Below are positions 51,603 to 60,416 of a stretch of DNA of 64,000 nt, piece after piece. Origin of the DNA: Parapedobacter sp. SGR-10 (lineage in GTDB: Bacteria > Bacteroidota > Bacteroidia > Sphingobacteriales > Sphingobacteriaceae); contig NZ_JAAJTJ010000004.1 of assembly GCF_011030405.1 (NCBI RefSeq), positions 62,001 through 126,000 of the forward strand, given 5' to 3'. Position 1 is the stretch's first letter, and each line of letters begins with the position of its first letter. Below the pieces are notes generated by a model. That model saw nothing but the letters and a program-made list of their open reading frames with translations, made no database searches and had not been told where the DNA came from. A program made the translations under genes and the position numbers.

Positions 51603-52898
51603 TTATTTATACAAAATCCTAAACTTGATCGTATCCTCGATCTGCTTGAGTTGTTTGAGCAGGCTTTTGTCATAGTTTGAATCAATGTCTGTCACGGCAT
51701 AGCCGATATCTCCACGTGTCATCAAAAACTGGGATAGGATATTGATCTCGTTCTCGGCATAGACGTTGTTGAGCTTTGCCATGATACCCGGTACATTTCG
51801 GTGGATATGCAGCAGCCGATGGCCCTTTATTTTTTTTGGTAAGATCAGATTTGGGAAATTCCGGCTCTGATCGGTATCGCCGTTGTTGATAAATTCGGCC
51901 ATACGACGTGGAATAAATTCAGCGTTGTGTTTTTTGTTCTTTTTGTCGTCAAATACTACAATGCCTTTTTCGTTACAGATTGTTTTGCTGACGTGACCTT
52001 TGATATCACCGAGAAATCCAATGGTTTTTAATTTGTCTGCTCTGGACAATTGTTCGTCGGATACCTTGACATTGGGCCCCAAAAGCAACAGACCTACATC
52101 CTTGGTGTATTTCTCTTCAAATGTATTTTTTACGCGGATGGAAAAGCCATCGTTTTTGAGGATATGTGCCGAGATCTCGGGTACATCACCGACGATCAAT
52201 GTCAATATTCTGTTTTTCGGGTAAGAGATTGCCCTGGGCAAATCGTTGACGTATAGGAATTCGTCGAAACTTGGCGTGACATGATCCGCTTTGTCTGTCA
52301 CACTCTGGCGTGCGATATTTTCTGTAAAGGCATAAAATTTTTCGATTAATCCCGATTCTTTGAGCTGGAAATCTGAATATCCATCGCCTATTCCAAAGAT
52401 CCGACCTTCTATTCTTAACTCTTTAAGCAGTTTGACTTTTCCGCCTTCGTCCGAGAGTGGGTTGGTATCGTCGTAGCCTATGATGTAGCCGTCTTCATCA
52501 AACTTAAACGTATTGGCATAAATGTTTTCTTTTTTGATACCGTATGGTGAAACTACAGGTGTGATGAACTCCTTGAAACCGCCCGATACGATCCATGCCG
52601 TATCACCGTGTTGTTTGAAAAAGTCCCTATTGCGATCAAAAGATTTCGATACCTTCTTTTTGAGATGGCTGACGAGTTTCTGTAAGTGGGTTTTGTTGGC
52701 TTTTAGGAGTGCCACACGTCCGGATAAGCTTTCACGGAACGAGATTTTACCTTCCATGGCCAGATTGGTGTAGCGTTCGATCTCTTTGTAGATTTTTTCT
52801 TGATCGGGATCGCCTTTAAGAGAAATACGAGCCAGCTCGTCCAATGCTTCAACTTGTGTAAATGTACTGTCGAAATCAATGATATAATAATTCTTCAC
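51603..52898 (-). CDS. Phosphoserine phosphatase-like HAD domain joined to SerA-type ACT region, GTG start
   Basis: A 431-residue protein starting at GTG 52898 (no ATG before the HAD motif). Residues 1-210 are a SerB-type HAD phosphatase: YYIIDFDSTFT (nucleophile Asp8 and Asp10), WIVSGGFKEF, the Lys of GGKVKLL and GIGDGYSDFQL. Residues about 220-340 resemble the N-terminal catalytic fragment of phosphoglycerate dehydrogenase (IGFLGDIKGHVSKT), without its NAD-binding Rossmann part, and residues about 350-431 are an ACT domain as at the end of SerA (HIHRNVPGIMAKLNNVYAEN). The likely activity is phosphoserine to serine, perhaps regulated by serine at the ACT domain. The middle part cannot act as a dehydrogenase. 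Confidence 0.8.
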   Translation of the reverse strand: MKNYYIIDFDSTFTQVEALDELARISLKGDPDQEKIYKEIERYTNLAMEGKISFRESLSGRVALLKANKTHLQKLVSHLKKKVSKSFDRNRDFFKQHGDTAWIVSGGFKEFITPVVSPYGIKKENIYANTFKFDEDGYIIGYDDTNPLSDEGGKVKLLKELRIEGRIFGIGDGYSDFQLKESGLIEKFYAFTENIARQSVTDKADHVTPSFDEFLYVNDLPRAISYPKNRILTLIVGDVPEISAHILKNDGFSIRVKNTFEEKYTKDVGLLLLGPNVKVSDEQLSRADKLKTIGFLGDIKGHVSKTICNEKGIVVFDDKKNKKHNAEFIPRRMAEFINNGDTDQSRNFPNLILPKKIKGHRLLHIHRNVPGIMAKLNNVYAENEINILSQFLMTRGDIGYAVTDIDSNYDKSLLKQLKQIEDTIKFRILYK

Positions 52899-52903
52899 GA
52901 TGT

Positions 52904-53893
52904 TTATAGTATTGTTTGTGTTTGTTTATAGTATGTATTTGCTATATCTTCCAATGTCTTATTGACCGGTTTGAACTTGTAATCAAGAGTTTCTGATATT
53001 TTCTTGTTGGAATAGGCCAGTTTAGCACTGGCCGCCTGGGCGGATTCCTTTGTCAAGCTAGGTTTTGATCCTTTGAACAACGCGGCTATGTAAGCCAATC
53101 TCCAACCTATGCTGAGCATATAGGGTTTTGCTTCAATGCTTGGGGCTTTCTTGTTCAATAGTCTGGCAATGCGCTCCATCAACTCCTTATTGGTGAGGTT
53201 TTCACTGTTCAGGATATACCTTTCGCCAGAGATGTCTTTGTTTTCCATTAAGACTATCATCACGTTGGCTACGTCTTCGACATCCACGACCCCGACGGAA
53301 CCGGGAGGATATATTTTTATACCTTTGTTTACGATTTCAAATATAGCGCCAGAACCTTTTTTGTAACTGCCCAGACCCATGATAACCGAGGGGTTCACAA
53401 TGACGGCATCCAATCCTTCCTTGATGCCCCGCCATACTTCTAGTTCGCTCCGGTACTTGGATAGTGCATAGTTGGATATCGTTCGGTCGTATTCCCATTT
53501 GTCGGTCTCAGAAACGGGAAGTCCGGCTTTGTTGGTTCCCAACGCGGCTATAGAGCTGACATGCACAAGCCTCGTTCCGTGTTCTAGACAGAGGTTTACG
53601 ATATGCTGTGTGCCTTCGATGTTGATTTTGTGCATATTTACCGCTTCTTTCTTTTGATAAGATACGACTGCTGCACAATGATAGACCTGGGATATTTTAG
53701 AAAAGAGATCGGAGAGCGCAAAATAATCTGTTATATCTGCATCTACCCATTCGATCAGCGAAGAGCTCCTCAATCTTTCCGGTATGACAGAAGAAGGTCT
53801 TTTGGTCGCCAGGACAGTTTTTCCGGCATTGATTAATAGGTTAATCAATGTTGATCCCAAAAAGCCTGTTCCGCCGGTTACTAAAATCATCAT
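52904..53893 (-). CDS. NAD-dependent epimerase/dehydratase family protein
   Basis: A 329-residue short-chain extended dehydrogenase: N-terminal TGGTGFLGSTLI (NAD binding), VDADITDYFAL, then the catalytic pair at WEYDRTISNYALSKYRSELE (Tyr-x3-Lys), and VNPSVIMGLGSYKKGSG. Members of this branch act on nucleotide sugars, flavonoid-like aldehydes or sterols, so the substrate cannot be given. The next gene (SerB-like) starts 5 bp after its stop in the same direction, probably one transcript. Confidence 0.88.
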   Translation of the reverse strand: MMILVTGGTGFLGSTLINLLINAGKTVLATKRPSSVIPERLRSSSLIEWVDADITDYFALSDLFSKISQVYHCAAVVSYQKKEAVNMHKINIEGTQHIVNLCLEHGTRLVHVSSIAALGTNKAGLPVSETDKWEYDRTISNYALSKYRSELEVWRGIKEGLDAVIVNPSVIMGLGSYKKGSGAIFEIVNKGIKIYPPGSVGVVDVEDVANVMIVLMENKDISGERYILNSENLTNKELMERIARLLNKKAPSIEAKPYMLSIGWRLAYIAALFKGSKPSLTKESAQAASAKLAYSNKKISETLDYKFKPVNKTLEDIANTYYKQTQTIL

Positions 53894-54064
53894 TCAAAGA
53901 TAGCTTATTTATTTTTGTAGGCAAATAGGCATAGGTGTAAACAAAAGATTTTTTGCCCCTACAGATTTAATTTTTAATTATTGATATCTTTGTATGTTTT
54001 TATTTAAAAAAATGGTATCAATGAACCTTTTTTTAGGTTTTTGACTTCTTACTTTTCATATACT

Positions 54065-55252
54065 ATGTCTTTATCCGATTTCTTTGCACCTATTATTGTT
54101 CCTCAGGCCAATTCTTCGAGTGGAGAATTTTACAATTCCCAGTTTGGCAAGATCATCACCGCTTTTGCCTCCGAGTTTCCGTCGTGGGACGAAGAGCATA
54201 AGCCAAACCTAGCTATTGTTGGGGTAGAAGAAGATCGGGCAGCTATAGGCAATAAAGGGACGGCGAAGGCACCGGATGCTGTTCGCAAGCATCTATACAA
54301 TCTGTATCAAGGAGACTATGCTGTGCGTATGGTGGATCTGGGCAATATCAAAGCCGGTGAACAGATTACGGATACGTATGCAGCACTGCGGTTGGTGGTG
54401 GAAGAGTTGGTCAAGCAGGAGATCGTCCCTATCATCATCGGTGGTGGACAGGATCTGACATATGCACAATATAGGGGGTACGAAAACCTGGAACAACGTG
54501 TGGAATTGACTGTCATAGATTCCCGGTTTGATCTGGATCAGGACAATGACGAAGGAACTACACTGGATTCGCAGACCTATCTGAACAAGATTATTTTGCA
54601 CGAACCGGATTATCTGTTCAATCTGAGTAACATGGCCTACCAGACGTATTTGGTTAGTAAAGAATCGATCAATATGTACGATAAGCTTTTTTTTACGACA
54701 CAGCGTATAGGGGCTATATCGGGTCGTCTGGATCAAGCGGAGCCGGTGATACGTGGAGCAGATATCGTGAGTTTTGATATAGGTGCTGTTCGGGCTTCGG
54801 AGGCTCCCGGCAATGCAAATGCACAACCAAACGGCTTATATGGTGATGAGGCTTGTCAACTGGCCCGCTATGCAGGTATGTCGGACAAGTGCAGCTCGAT
54901 CGGTTTTTATGAGTTCAATCCAACGTTCGATCCAATGGAACATACTGCTATGTTGATGGCCCAAATGATTTGGTGCTTTGTCGATGGCTATTACCAACGA
55001 AAGCAAGATATGCCGCTCTATCCTAAATCAGCCTATATTATTTATCGCACACCGTTGGAAAATGAAGATCATGAGCTGGTATTTGTCAAGAGTAAAAAAT
55101 CGGATAGATGGTGGATGCAGGTGCCCTACTTCGGCACAAAATCTGTCAATGAGCGGTATTATCTGGTTCCTTGCCGTTATGAGGATTACCAATTGGCAGT
55201 GGGGGGTGAGATGCCGGATCTTTGGTGGCGGACGCATCAAAAGTTGCAATAG
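54065..55252 (+). CDS. Arginase/formimidoylglutamase-fold protein with degenerate metal site
   Basis: A 395-residue protein started at ATG 54065 (MSLSDFFAPIIVPQ); an in-frame ATG 24 bp earlier adds residues without relatives. It has the ureohydrolase fold, with segments aligned to the manganese motifs of arginase. These motifs are altered: GGGQDL instead of GG(D/N)HS (residues about 125-130), VIDSRFDL instead of DAHxD (about 150-156), and SFDIGAVRASEAPG instead of SxDxDxxDPxxxP. The first His and at least two Asp of the site are gone, so arginase or formimidoylglutamase activity is doubtful. A C-terminal extension of about 90 residues follows. Relatives annotated as formimidoylglutamase are common in Bacteroidota. 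Confidence 0.8.
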   Translation: MSLSDFFAPIIVPQANSSSGEFYNSQFGKIITAFASEFPSWDEEHKPNLAIVGVEEDRAAIGNKGTAKAPDAVRKHLYNLYQGDYAVRMVDLGNIKAGEQITDTYAALRLVVEELVKQEIVPIIIGGGQDLTYAQYRGYENLEQRVELTVIDSRFDLDQDNDEGTTLDSQTYLNKIILHEPDYLFNLSNMAYQTYLVSKESINMYDKLFFTTQRIGAISGRLDQAEPVIRGADIVSFDIGAVRASEAPGNANAQPNGLYGDEACQLARYAGMSDKCSSIGFYEFNPTFDPMEHTAMLMAQMIWCFVDGYYQRKQDMPLYPKSAYIIYRTPLENEDHELVFVKSKKSDRWWMQVPYFGTKSVNERYYLVPCRYEDYQLAVGGEMPDLWWRTHQKLQ

Positions 55253-55289
55253 AAAACAAAAAAGCACCGAAAAGGTGCTTTTTTGTTTT
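55253..55289. terminator. Bidirectional terminator between arginase-like gene and ggt
   Basis: A 16-bp perfect stem (AAAACAAAAAAGCACC and its complement) with loop GAAAA; A-run before and T-run after on both strands. It starts right after the arginase-like stop codon and overlaps the ggt stop. Confidence 0.92.
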
Positions 55290-56979
55290 AATATCCCATC
55301 GCTTTGTCGTCTCCTCTCGGGTCTGCTCCGGTTTGTAATCTGCCATTGGGCAATACCAGAATGTTCTCTACTCGACCTATCGCCCCTCGTTTATGTATTT
55401 GATAACCATCCTTTTCAAGATTCTGACGGATTGATTCGCTGATTGCACCTTCCTCGACATCTATACGATCCGGTTTCCACTGATGATGAAAGCGTGGGGC
55501 CGATACCGATTCCTGGGCACTCATGCCAAACTCCAATACATTCAGAATTGTTTGGAAAACAGAGGTAATGATCGTAGAGCCTCCCGGTGTGCCGACCACC
55601 ATCTTTAACTTACCATCTTCTTCGACGATGGTGGGCGACATGGCACTCAACATTCTTTTGCCCGGTTCAATGGCGTTGGCTTTGCCACCTAGCAGACCAT
55701 ACAAGTTTGGTGTGCCAGGCTTTACGGAAAAATCGTCCATCTCATTGTTCAATAGAAAACCTGCTCCATGTACCCATACAAGTGAACCATAGGAGCCGTT
55801 GATCGTGGTGGTCAGTGATACTGCATTTCTATCCTTGTCTACGATGCTGAAGTGTGTTGTCTCCTCCGATTCATATCCCGGAAATTTCGCAGCTTTTACC
55901 TGTTCGCTCGGAGTAGCTTTGTCCAGAGATATCTTGGACATCCGCTCCCGATTGAATTGTGCGTCGGTTAAGGGGGCAAGGGGAACGTTGTAAAAATCGG
56001 GGTCGCCAAGATGTGTCGCCCGATCGGCGTAAATTCTGCGCTCGGCCTCGACCATTGCCCGTACCGTACTGTCTGACTGAAATCCCCATAATGCCAATGG
56101 ATAGTTTTGTACGGATTGCAATAATGCTAGCAATGCAATACCGCCGCTAGACGGCGGAGGCATGGAAATAATGGTATAGTTTTTATATGTTCCCACAATG
56201 GGGTCACGCCACACCGCTTCATAATCGATCAGGTCCTGATGGGTGATAATTCCGTTTCCACGCTTCATCTCGGCGACGATAAGGTCCGCTGTCTCACCTT
56301 TATAAAAGCCGTCCCGACCTTGTTCTGCAATCCGTCCTAATGTCTCCCCCAACTCTTTCTGAACAAATAGGTCGCCGGTACGCCATTTTTCTTCCTTCAA
56401 AATAGCTGTTCCGTTTGGATTAAACTTGGCAAAATCCGCTTGGTGTTGATTGAACTCTTCAGCTTGCTGTTCCGTAATTTCGAAACCGAGTATTGCCAAG
56501 TCTATTGCCGGTTGGAGTAAAGTTTTCCAAGGTAGTGTACCATACTTCCGGTGTGCTGCTTCCATTCCTGCGACCGATCCCGGAACACCTGCGGCCAAGT
56601 GTCCGTACAAACTTAGGTCAGTGACAGGGTCGCCGTCTTCGTCTAAGTACATATCCCGGTGCGAGTTAATAGGGGCTTTTTCGCGAAAATCTAATGATGT
56701 GCTGTTGCCTTGGCTGTCCCGGTAAACCATAAAACCACCACCACCTAGATTTCCAGCATTAGGGTACACTACGGCGAGTGCAAATTTGACCGCCACTGTT
56801 GCATCAATGGCATTGCCGCCTTGTTCGAGGATATCCAGACCGACTTGGGAAGCAAGTGGATGAGCCGTGACAACAGCGCCGTTTTCAAATTCGCTGACCG
56901 GAATGACCTCTATCTGTTTTGCATTTCGGCAAGACAAGAAAGCCAGTGAGATAAACAGGGCATAAAGTGTTTTTTTCAT
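55288..56979 (-). CDS. ggt: Gamma-glutamyltransferase
   Basis: A 563-residue exported lipoprotein (MKKTLYALFISLAFLSC). It is an Ntn-hydrolase made as a precursor that cuts itself: ETTHFSIVDKDRNAVSLTTT holds the nucleophile Thr near residue 375, which becomes the N-terminus of the small subunit. Other motifs: GGNAIDATVAVKFALAVV and GGGGFMVYRDSQGN in the large subunit, and SAMSPTIV plus GTPGGSTIITSVFQ in the small. It hydrolyses glutathione or moves its gamma-glutamyl group in the periplasm. Monocistronic by context. Confidence 0.96.
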   Translation of the reverse strand: MKKTLYALFISLAFLSCRNAKQIEVIPVSEFENGAVVTAHPLASQVGLDILEQGGNAIDATVAVKFALAVVYPNAGNLGGGGFMVYRDSQGNSTSLDFREKAPINSHRDMYLDEDGDPVTDLSLYGHLAAGVPGSVAGMEAAHRKYGTLPWKTLLQPAIDLAILGFEITEQQAEEFNQHQADFAKFNPNGTAILKEEKWRTGDLFVQKELGETLGRIAEQGRDGFYKGETADLIVAEMKRGNGIITHQDLIDYEAVWRDPIVGTYKNYTIISMPPPSSGGIALLALLQSVQNYPLALWGFQSDSTVRAMVEAERRIYADRATHLGDPDFYNVPLAPLTDAQFNRERMSKISLDKATPSEQVKAAKFPGYESEETTHFSIVDKDRNAVSLTTTINGSYGSLVWVHGAGFLLNNEMDDFSVKPGTPNLYGLLGGKANAIEPGKRMLSAMSPTIVEEDGKLKMVVGTPGGSTIITSVFQTILNVLEFGMSAQESVSAPRFHHQWKPDRIDVEEGAISESIRQNLEKDGYQIHKRGAIGRVENILVLPNGRLQTGADPRGDDKAMGY

Positions 56980-57027
56980 GGTATAATGTATTGTCGTATC
57001 GTTGTATATTGTATGGTGGTTACGATG

Positions 57028-57354
57028 TTATTTCAATTTTTCGTTGTTTTTATGGCGTTCAGCATCTCGCATGTTTTTCTTGTCCAGATTTTTTTCCAAT
57101 GCTGTCGTAAGGTCTATTCCCGTTTGGTTGGCCAGACAGATTAATACAAATAATACATCTGCCATTTCATCCGCAAGATTCACTTCTTTATCGGACTTCT
57201 TGAAGGACTGTTCGCCGTATTGGCGAGCCATGATGCGGGCGACCTCACCGACTTCCTCCATTAACATGGCGGTATTGGTCAATTCGTTGAAGTAGCGTAC
57301 CCCGGTTGTGGTAATCCATTTGTCTACAGTTTCTTGTGCTTCTTTTATGGTCAT
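57028..57354 (-). CDS. MazG-like nucleotide pyrophosphohydrolase
   Basis: A 108-residue helical protein of the MazG/dCTPase superfamily. The metal motif is split as usual: MLMEEVGEVARIMARQYGE (EExxE) and LADEMADVLFVLICLANQTG (ExxxD). Such single-domain proteins hydrolyse nucleoside triphosphates to monophosphate and pyrophosphate. Its start lies 10 bp from the heptamer array of the four-helix-bundle gene upstream, so that array is part of its promoter region. Confidence 0.9.
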   Translation of the reverse strand: MTIKEAQETVDKWITTTGVRYFNELTNTAMLMEEVGEVARIMARQYGEQSFKKSDKEVNLADEMADVLFVLICLANQTGIDLTTALEKNLDKKNMRDAERHKNNEKLK

Positions 57355-57364
57355 GTTTCTTTAG

Positions 57365-57427
57365 TTATCAGTTATCAGTTATCAGTGTTCAGTTATCAGT
57401 GTTCAGTTATCAGTGTTCAGTTGTCAG
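57365..57427. repeat. Nine 7-bp tandem units (TTATCAG/TGTTCAG)
   Basis: Units in order: TTATCAG three times, then TGTTCAG and TTATCAG alternating, ending TGTTCAG and TTGTCAG, all exactly 7 bp. The stop codon of the four-helix-bundle gene (57417-57419) falls inside. On the other side of that gene, near 57830-57857, a related word (ACTGACGACT, twice) lies in the opposite orientation. Confidence 0.85.
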
Positions 57428-57776
57428 TTGGTTGCAAAGATTTAATCAGTCCTGTGATAATCTTGGACACTTCTATACTTTGAGCATGAAGTTTATTGAT
57501 ATCGGTTGTGCTTAGATAGTTTAATCTTTGAGCTAAATAGAGCATGGACTTTACCTCGCTAGTGGAAGCTAGGGAAATATATAAAAATCTAACGAACTCT
57601 TTTTTGCTCTTTCGATCAAATCCTTCCGCTATGTTGTTGGAAATTGAAACTGCGGCACGACTGATCTGATCTTTGAAGTTCCAATCTTTTAATTCTTTGA
57701 ATGAAGCATATACATCCACAGCTATATCTTGTGCTTTTTGCCATGCAATAAGATCTTCAAATTTTTGTATCTTCAT
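57417..57776 (-). CDS. Four-helix-bundle protein (23S rRNA intervening-sequence family), copy 2
   Basis: A 119-residue helical protein: FEDLIAWQKAQDIAVDVYAS, ISRAAVSISNNIAEGFDRKS and FLYISLASTSEVKSMLYLAQ. It is related to copy 1 at 30593-30949 only at family level. The last codons (QPTDN) and the stop are written in the heptamer array, so the array extends into the gene. Role unknown. Like copy 1 it sits between housekeeping genes and looks inserted. Confidence 0.9.
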   Translation of the reverse strand: MKIQKFEDLIAWQKAQDIAVDVYASFKELKDWNFKDQISRAAVSISNNIAEGFDRKSKKEFVRFLYISLASTSEVKSMLYLAQRLNYLSTTDINKLHAQSIEVSKIITGLIKSLQPTDN

Positions 57777-57821
57777 ATCTGTTGGTTTAAATATAGTTCC
57801 GATTTACTGGTCATTGTCCAA

Positions 57822-57857
57822 CTTTTTACTGACGACTAATCACTGACGACTGTCCAT
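57822..57857. repeat. ACTGACGACT words at the 5' side of the second four-helix-bundle gene
   Basis: ACTGACGACTAATC and ACTGACGACTGTCC follow each other directly before the dtd stop codon. The first seven bases are a near complement of the TCAG-type units at 57365-57427, so the two flanks are inverted relative to each other. Confidence 0.55.
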
Positions 57858-58315
57858 TAGTAATTATCCCTATCCTTTGTATTCATTATAATGGTTACCG
57901 GACCATCGTTTCTCAGATCGATTTTCATGTCGGCACCGAATACGCCGAGCTGAATATCCTTTTGCAATAATGCCGAAAGTTGTGCTGCCATTCGTTCATA
58001 GAGCGGTTTGGCCTTGTCCGGTTTTGCTGCCCGGATAAAGGAAGGCCTATTCCCCTTTTTCGTTTGTGCAAGCAGTGTAAATTGGGAGATAAGCAAGATA
58101 TTGCCCCCAATATCCTGTATGGATTTGTTCATCAGACCCTGCTCGTCCGAGAAGATACGTAGATTGACCAGCTTTTGTGCGAGCCACTTTATGTCTTCTT
58201 CTGTATCTATTTCTTCTATGCCGATGAGCACCAAAAGTCCGCTTTCTATGCTTCCTGTAACTTGTCCATCTACCGTACATGAAGCCTGTGTCACTCGTTG
58301 TATTACTGCGCGCAT
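57857..58315 (-). CDS. dtd: D-aminoacyl-tRNA deacylase
   Basis: A 152-residue enzyme started at ATG 58315 (MRAVIQRVTQASCTVDG); an ATG 36 bp upstream adds residues outside the family. It frees D-amino acids from tRNA. Key segments: SQFTLLAQTKKGNRPSF and the C-terminal cross-subunit motif NDGPVTI. Length matches the family. Confidence 0.96.
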   Translation of the reverse strand: MRAVIQRVTQASCTVDGQVTGSIESGLLVLIGIEEIDTEEDIKWLAQKLVNLRIFSDEQGLMNKSIQDIGGNILLISQFTLLAQTKKGNRPSFIRAAKPDKAKPLYERMAAQLSALLQKDIQLGVFGADMKIDLRNDGPVTIIMNTKDRDNY

Positions 58316-58488
58316 GGTTATAAAAGTAGAAAGTAAAAAGTGAAAAGGCAAAAATCGGTAGAATTCTTTAGGGAACCTAGATCTATCTCTGACAAAGCAG
58401 CGTAGGTCGGTAGTATTCGAAAAAGCTTAAGCCCGAAGGCTTGACTTCTTGCATTAATCTGATTTTTTGCCGTTATTAGCGTTTTGTT

Positions 58489-59070
58489 ATGATTGTGAAC
58501 CTGTCAAATGAGTTGGTTGTGAAATTCCAGCAGGGCGATACATTGGCTTTCAAACAGCTTTTCGAATCGTTCAGCCGGCAGATGCTGTATGTCGCACAGA
58601 ATATTGTGAAAGATTCGCAAGTTGCGGATGAAATCCTCTCGGACGGTTTTTTGAAATTGTGGGAGGCTCGTGACCAGTTTCACACGATCAATAGTGTCAA
58701 GGCTTACCTTTATGTCGTGATACGTAATGCAAGCCTAAATCATGTTCAGGCTGCTCGACAACGCATTGATCACAAACCATTGGATGAAAAAACACTTATT
58801 GGAGAACCTGAGGCTTTGGCCAATATCCTTCGTGCCGAACTCTTCGAGGCGATCCGCCAAGAGCTGAAGCACCTGACCCCCAAGCAGGCAGCCGTATTTC
58901 AAATGAGTGTCATTGAAGGAAAGGAAACTGATGAGATATGCAAAGCACTCGATATTTCGCCAGGTTCAGTATTTACCCACCGATCTGCGGCTATCAAAGC
59001 TATCCGAAAAGCACTGCGCGAAAAACATCAGTGGATCTTACTTTTATATTTTTCTCAACTTTTTTCTTGA
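58489..59070 (+). CDS. ECF RNA polymerase sigma factor (third system)
   Basis: A 193-residue sigma factor: region 2 (FKQLFESFSRQMLYVAQNIV, ADEILSDGFLKLWEAR) and region 4 (GKETDEICKALDISPGSVFT, helix-turn-helix). FecR and SusC genes follow in the same direction. It would be released from FecR when the transporter binds its ligand. Confidence 0.93.
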   Translation: MIVNLSNELVVKFQQGDTLAFKQLFESFSRQMLYVAQNIVKDSQVADEILSDGFLKLWEARDQFHTINSVKAYLYVVIRNASLNHVQAARQRIDHKPLDEKTLIGEPEALANILRAELFEAIRQELKHLTPKQAAVFQMSVIEGKETDEICKALDISPGSVFTHRSAAIKAIRKALREKHQWILLLYFSQLFS

Positions 59071-59102
59071 GGTCTTCCATTCTTTTTTGTCTATACTAAT
59101 GA

Positions 59103-60314
59103 ATGGAAGAATTAAACGATATCGTAATCCTATTAAGAAGTTATCTTGCCGGTAGCTTGACCGAATCGGAACGAGAGCGATTGGAGAAATGGTCTGCGCA
59201 ACACCCTGCTAATAGGGACTTGTTGGAGAATCTTTCGGATGAGGAGAACCTTTTTGCCGGATACACCGATTATTTACAGGTATATGATGAAGCCGTTTCA
59301 AATCGGTTGCAGCAGATTGAAGACTCGCTGATGAAGTCCATAACTTCTCCGACAGACCGCGTTTATCTGAGGAAACGTCAGTTCCGTTGGCTGCCTTATG
59401 CAGCGGCTATTCTACTCGCCGCATTAGCCAGTACATGGTTTTTCTATGGTGACCAGATTGGAAGTCAAGAAATTAGAATCGCAAATGTACAAGATATCCC
59501 GCCGGGGGGGAATCGAGCCACGCTTACCTTGGCCGATGGTCGAACGATAACGCTGGATGAAGCCCGAGACGGTATCGTCATCGGAAGTGATGAGATAACT
59601 TACAGCGATGGGAATCCGCTTGCTAAAGTCGCAGAAAATGAAGTTGGGCGAGAAGAACTCACTTTGTTAGAACTGACTACACCTATAGGAGGCACTTACC
59701 AGATTACACTGCCGGATGGTACCCAGGTGTGGCTCAATGCGGCCACTACATTGAAGTACCCAATGCGTTTTTCAGATGCCGAACGTATGGTCGAACTCTC
59801 TGGCGAAGCTTACTTTTCGGTGGTTAAAGATATTGGAAAACCGTTTAAGGTCGTCAGTTCGGGGCAAGAGATTCAGGTACTGGGTACGGAGTTTAATGTT
59901 TCTGCTTATCCGGATGATCCTGACACCAAAACTACACTGGTGGGAGGAAAAGTCCGGCTTTCGCTAGCTTGGGGGACAGGCGGAGAGACTCGTGAACATG
60001 ATAAGTATGTAGAACTTGTTTCTGGTGAGCAAGGAATCGTTAAAAATGGAGGCCTTGTTAAAACCCATGTTGACACTGAACTTTATACTGCTTGGAAGGC
60101 CGGCTATTTCTATTTCGAGAGAACACCGCTCGAAGATATCCTTCGGCAGGTGGCGAGGTGGTATGATGTCCAGGTAATATACCAAAATGGCGTACCCCGT
60201 GAGACGTTTAGTGGGGATATCAAGCGCGATATTTCACTACGTGGTTTGTTGGAGATATTGCAGCGCTCCACTATTAGTGTCAGGTTGGAAGGTAAGAATT
60301 TGATTGTGAATTGA
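59103..60314 (+). CDS. FecR-family anti-sigma factor (third system)
   Basis: A 403-residue inner-membrane protein: cytoplasmic part 1-98, membrane helix about 99-118 (LPYAAAILLAALASTWFF), FecR domain with GGNRATLTLADGRTITLDE, VWLNAATTLKYPM and VLGTEFNVSAYPDD, and the C-terminal DUF4974-type domain from GYFYFERTPLEDILRQVARW. It starts 32 bp after the sigma gene. The ATG at 59103 is preceded by an overlapping ATG four bases earlier in another frame. Confidence 0.94.
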   Translation: MEELNDIVILLRSYLAGSLTESERERLEKWSAQHPANRDLLENLSDEENLFAGYTDYLQVYDEAVSNRLQQIEDSLMKSITSPTDRVYLRKRQFRWLPYAAAILLAALASTWFFYGDQIGSQEIRIANVQDIPPGGNRATLTLADGRTITLDEARDGIVIGSDEITYSDGNPLAKVAENEVGREELTLLELTTPIGGTYQITLPDGTQVWLNAATTLKYPMRFSDAERMVELSGEAYFSVVKDIGKPFKVVSSGQEIQVLGTEFNVSAYPDDPDTKTTLVGGKVRLSLAWGTGGETREHDKYVELVSGEQGIVKNGGLVKTHVDTELYTAWKAGYFYFERTPLEDILRQVARWYDVQVIYQNGVPRETFSGDIKRDISLRGLLEILQRSTISVRLEGKNLIVN

Positions 60315-60357
60315 GAAAACAATATATAACCAATGTATAACTAAAAAAGGGCAATTA

Positions 60358-60384
60358 TGAGAAAGAAAACTTTGAAAAATTAAA
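60358..60384 (+). CDS. Very short open frame MRKKTLKN in the fecR-susC leader
   Basis: ATG AGA AAG AAA ACT TTG AAA AAT TAA encodes eight residues, directly before the hairpin at 60390-60416. It could be a leader peptide linked to that hairpin. Because it is tiny this is only a suggestion. Confidence 0.25.
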
Positions 60385-60389
60385 CGAAC

Positions 60390-60416
60390 AAGGGAAGCGC
60401 GGCTAACACTTCCCTT
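60390..60416 (+). promoter_or_regulatory. Leader hairpin between fecR and susC (third system)
   Basis: AAGGGAAG pairs with CTTCCCTT around an 11-nt loop (CGCGGCTAACA), with GAAC/GTTC pairing outside it. A-rich sequence comes before the stem, as at 46718-46741 in the second system, whose loop is a G/C-rich word close to the complement of this one. Possible attenuator or processing site that sets SusC far above FecR. Confidence 0.5.

Noticed and set aside
57365..57427. Possible CRISPR array from the regular repeats
   Set aside because: Units are 7 bp and directly abutting with no spacers, and no cas genes are present.
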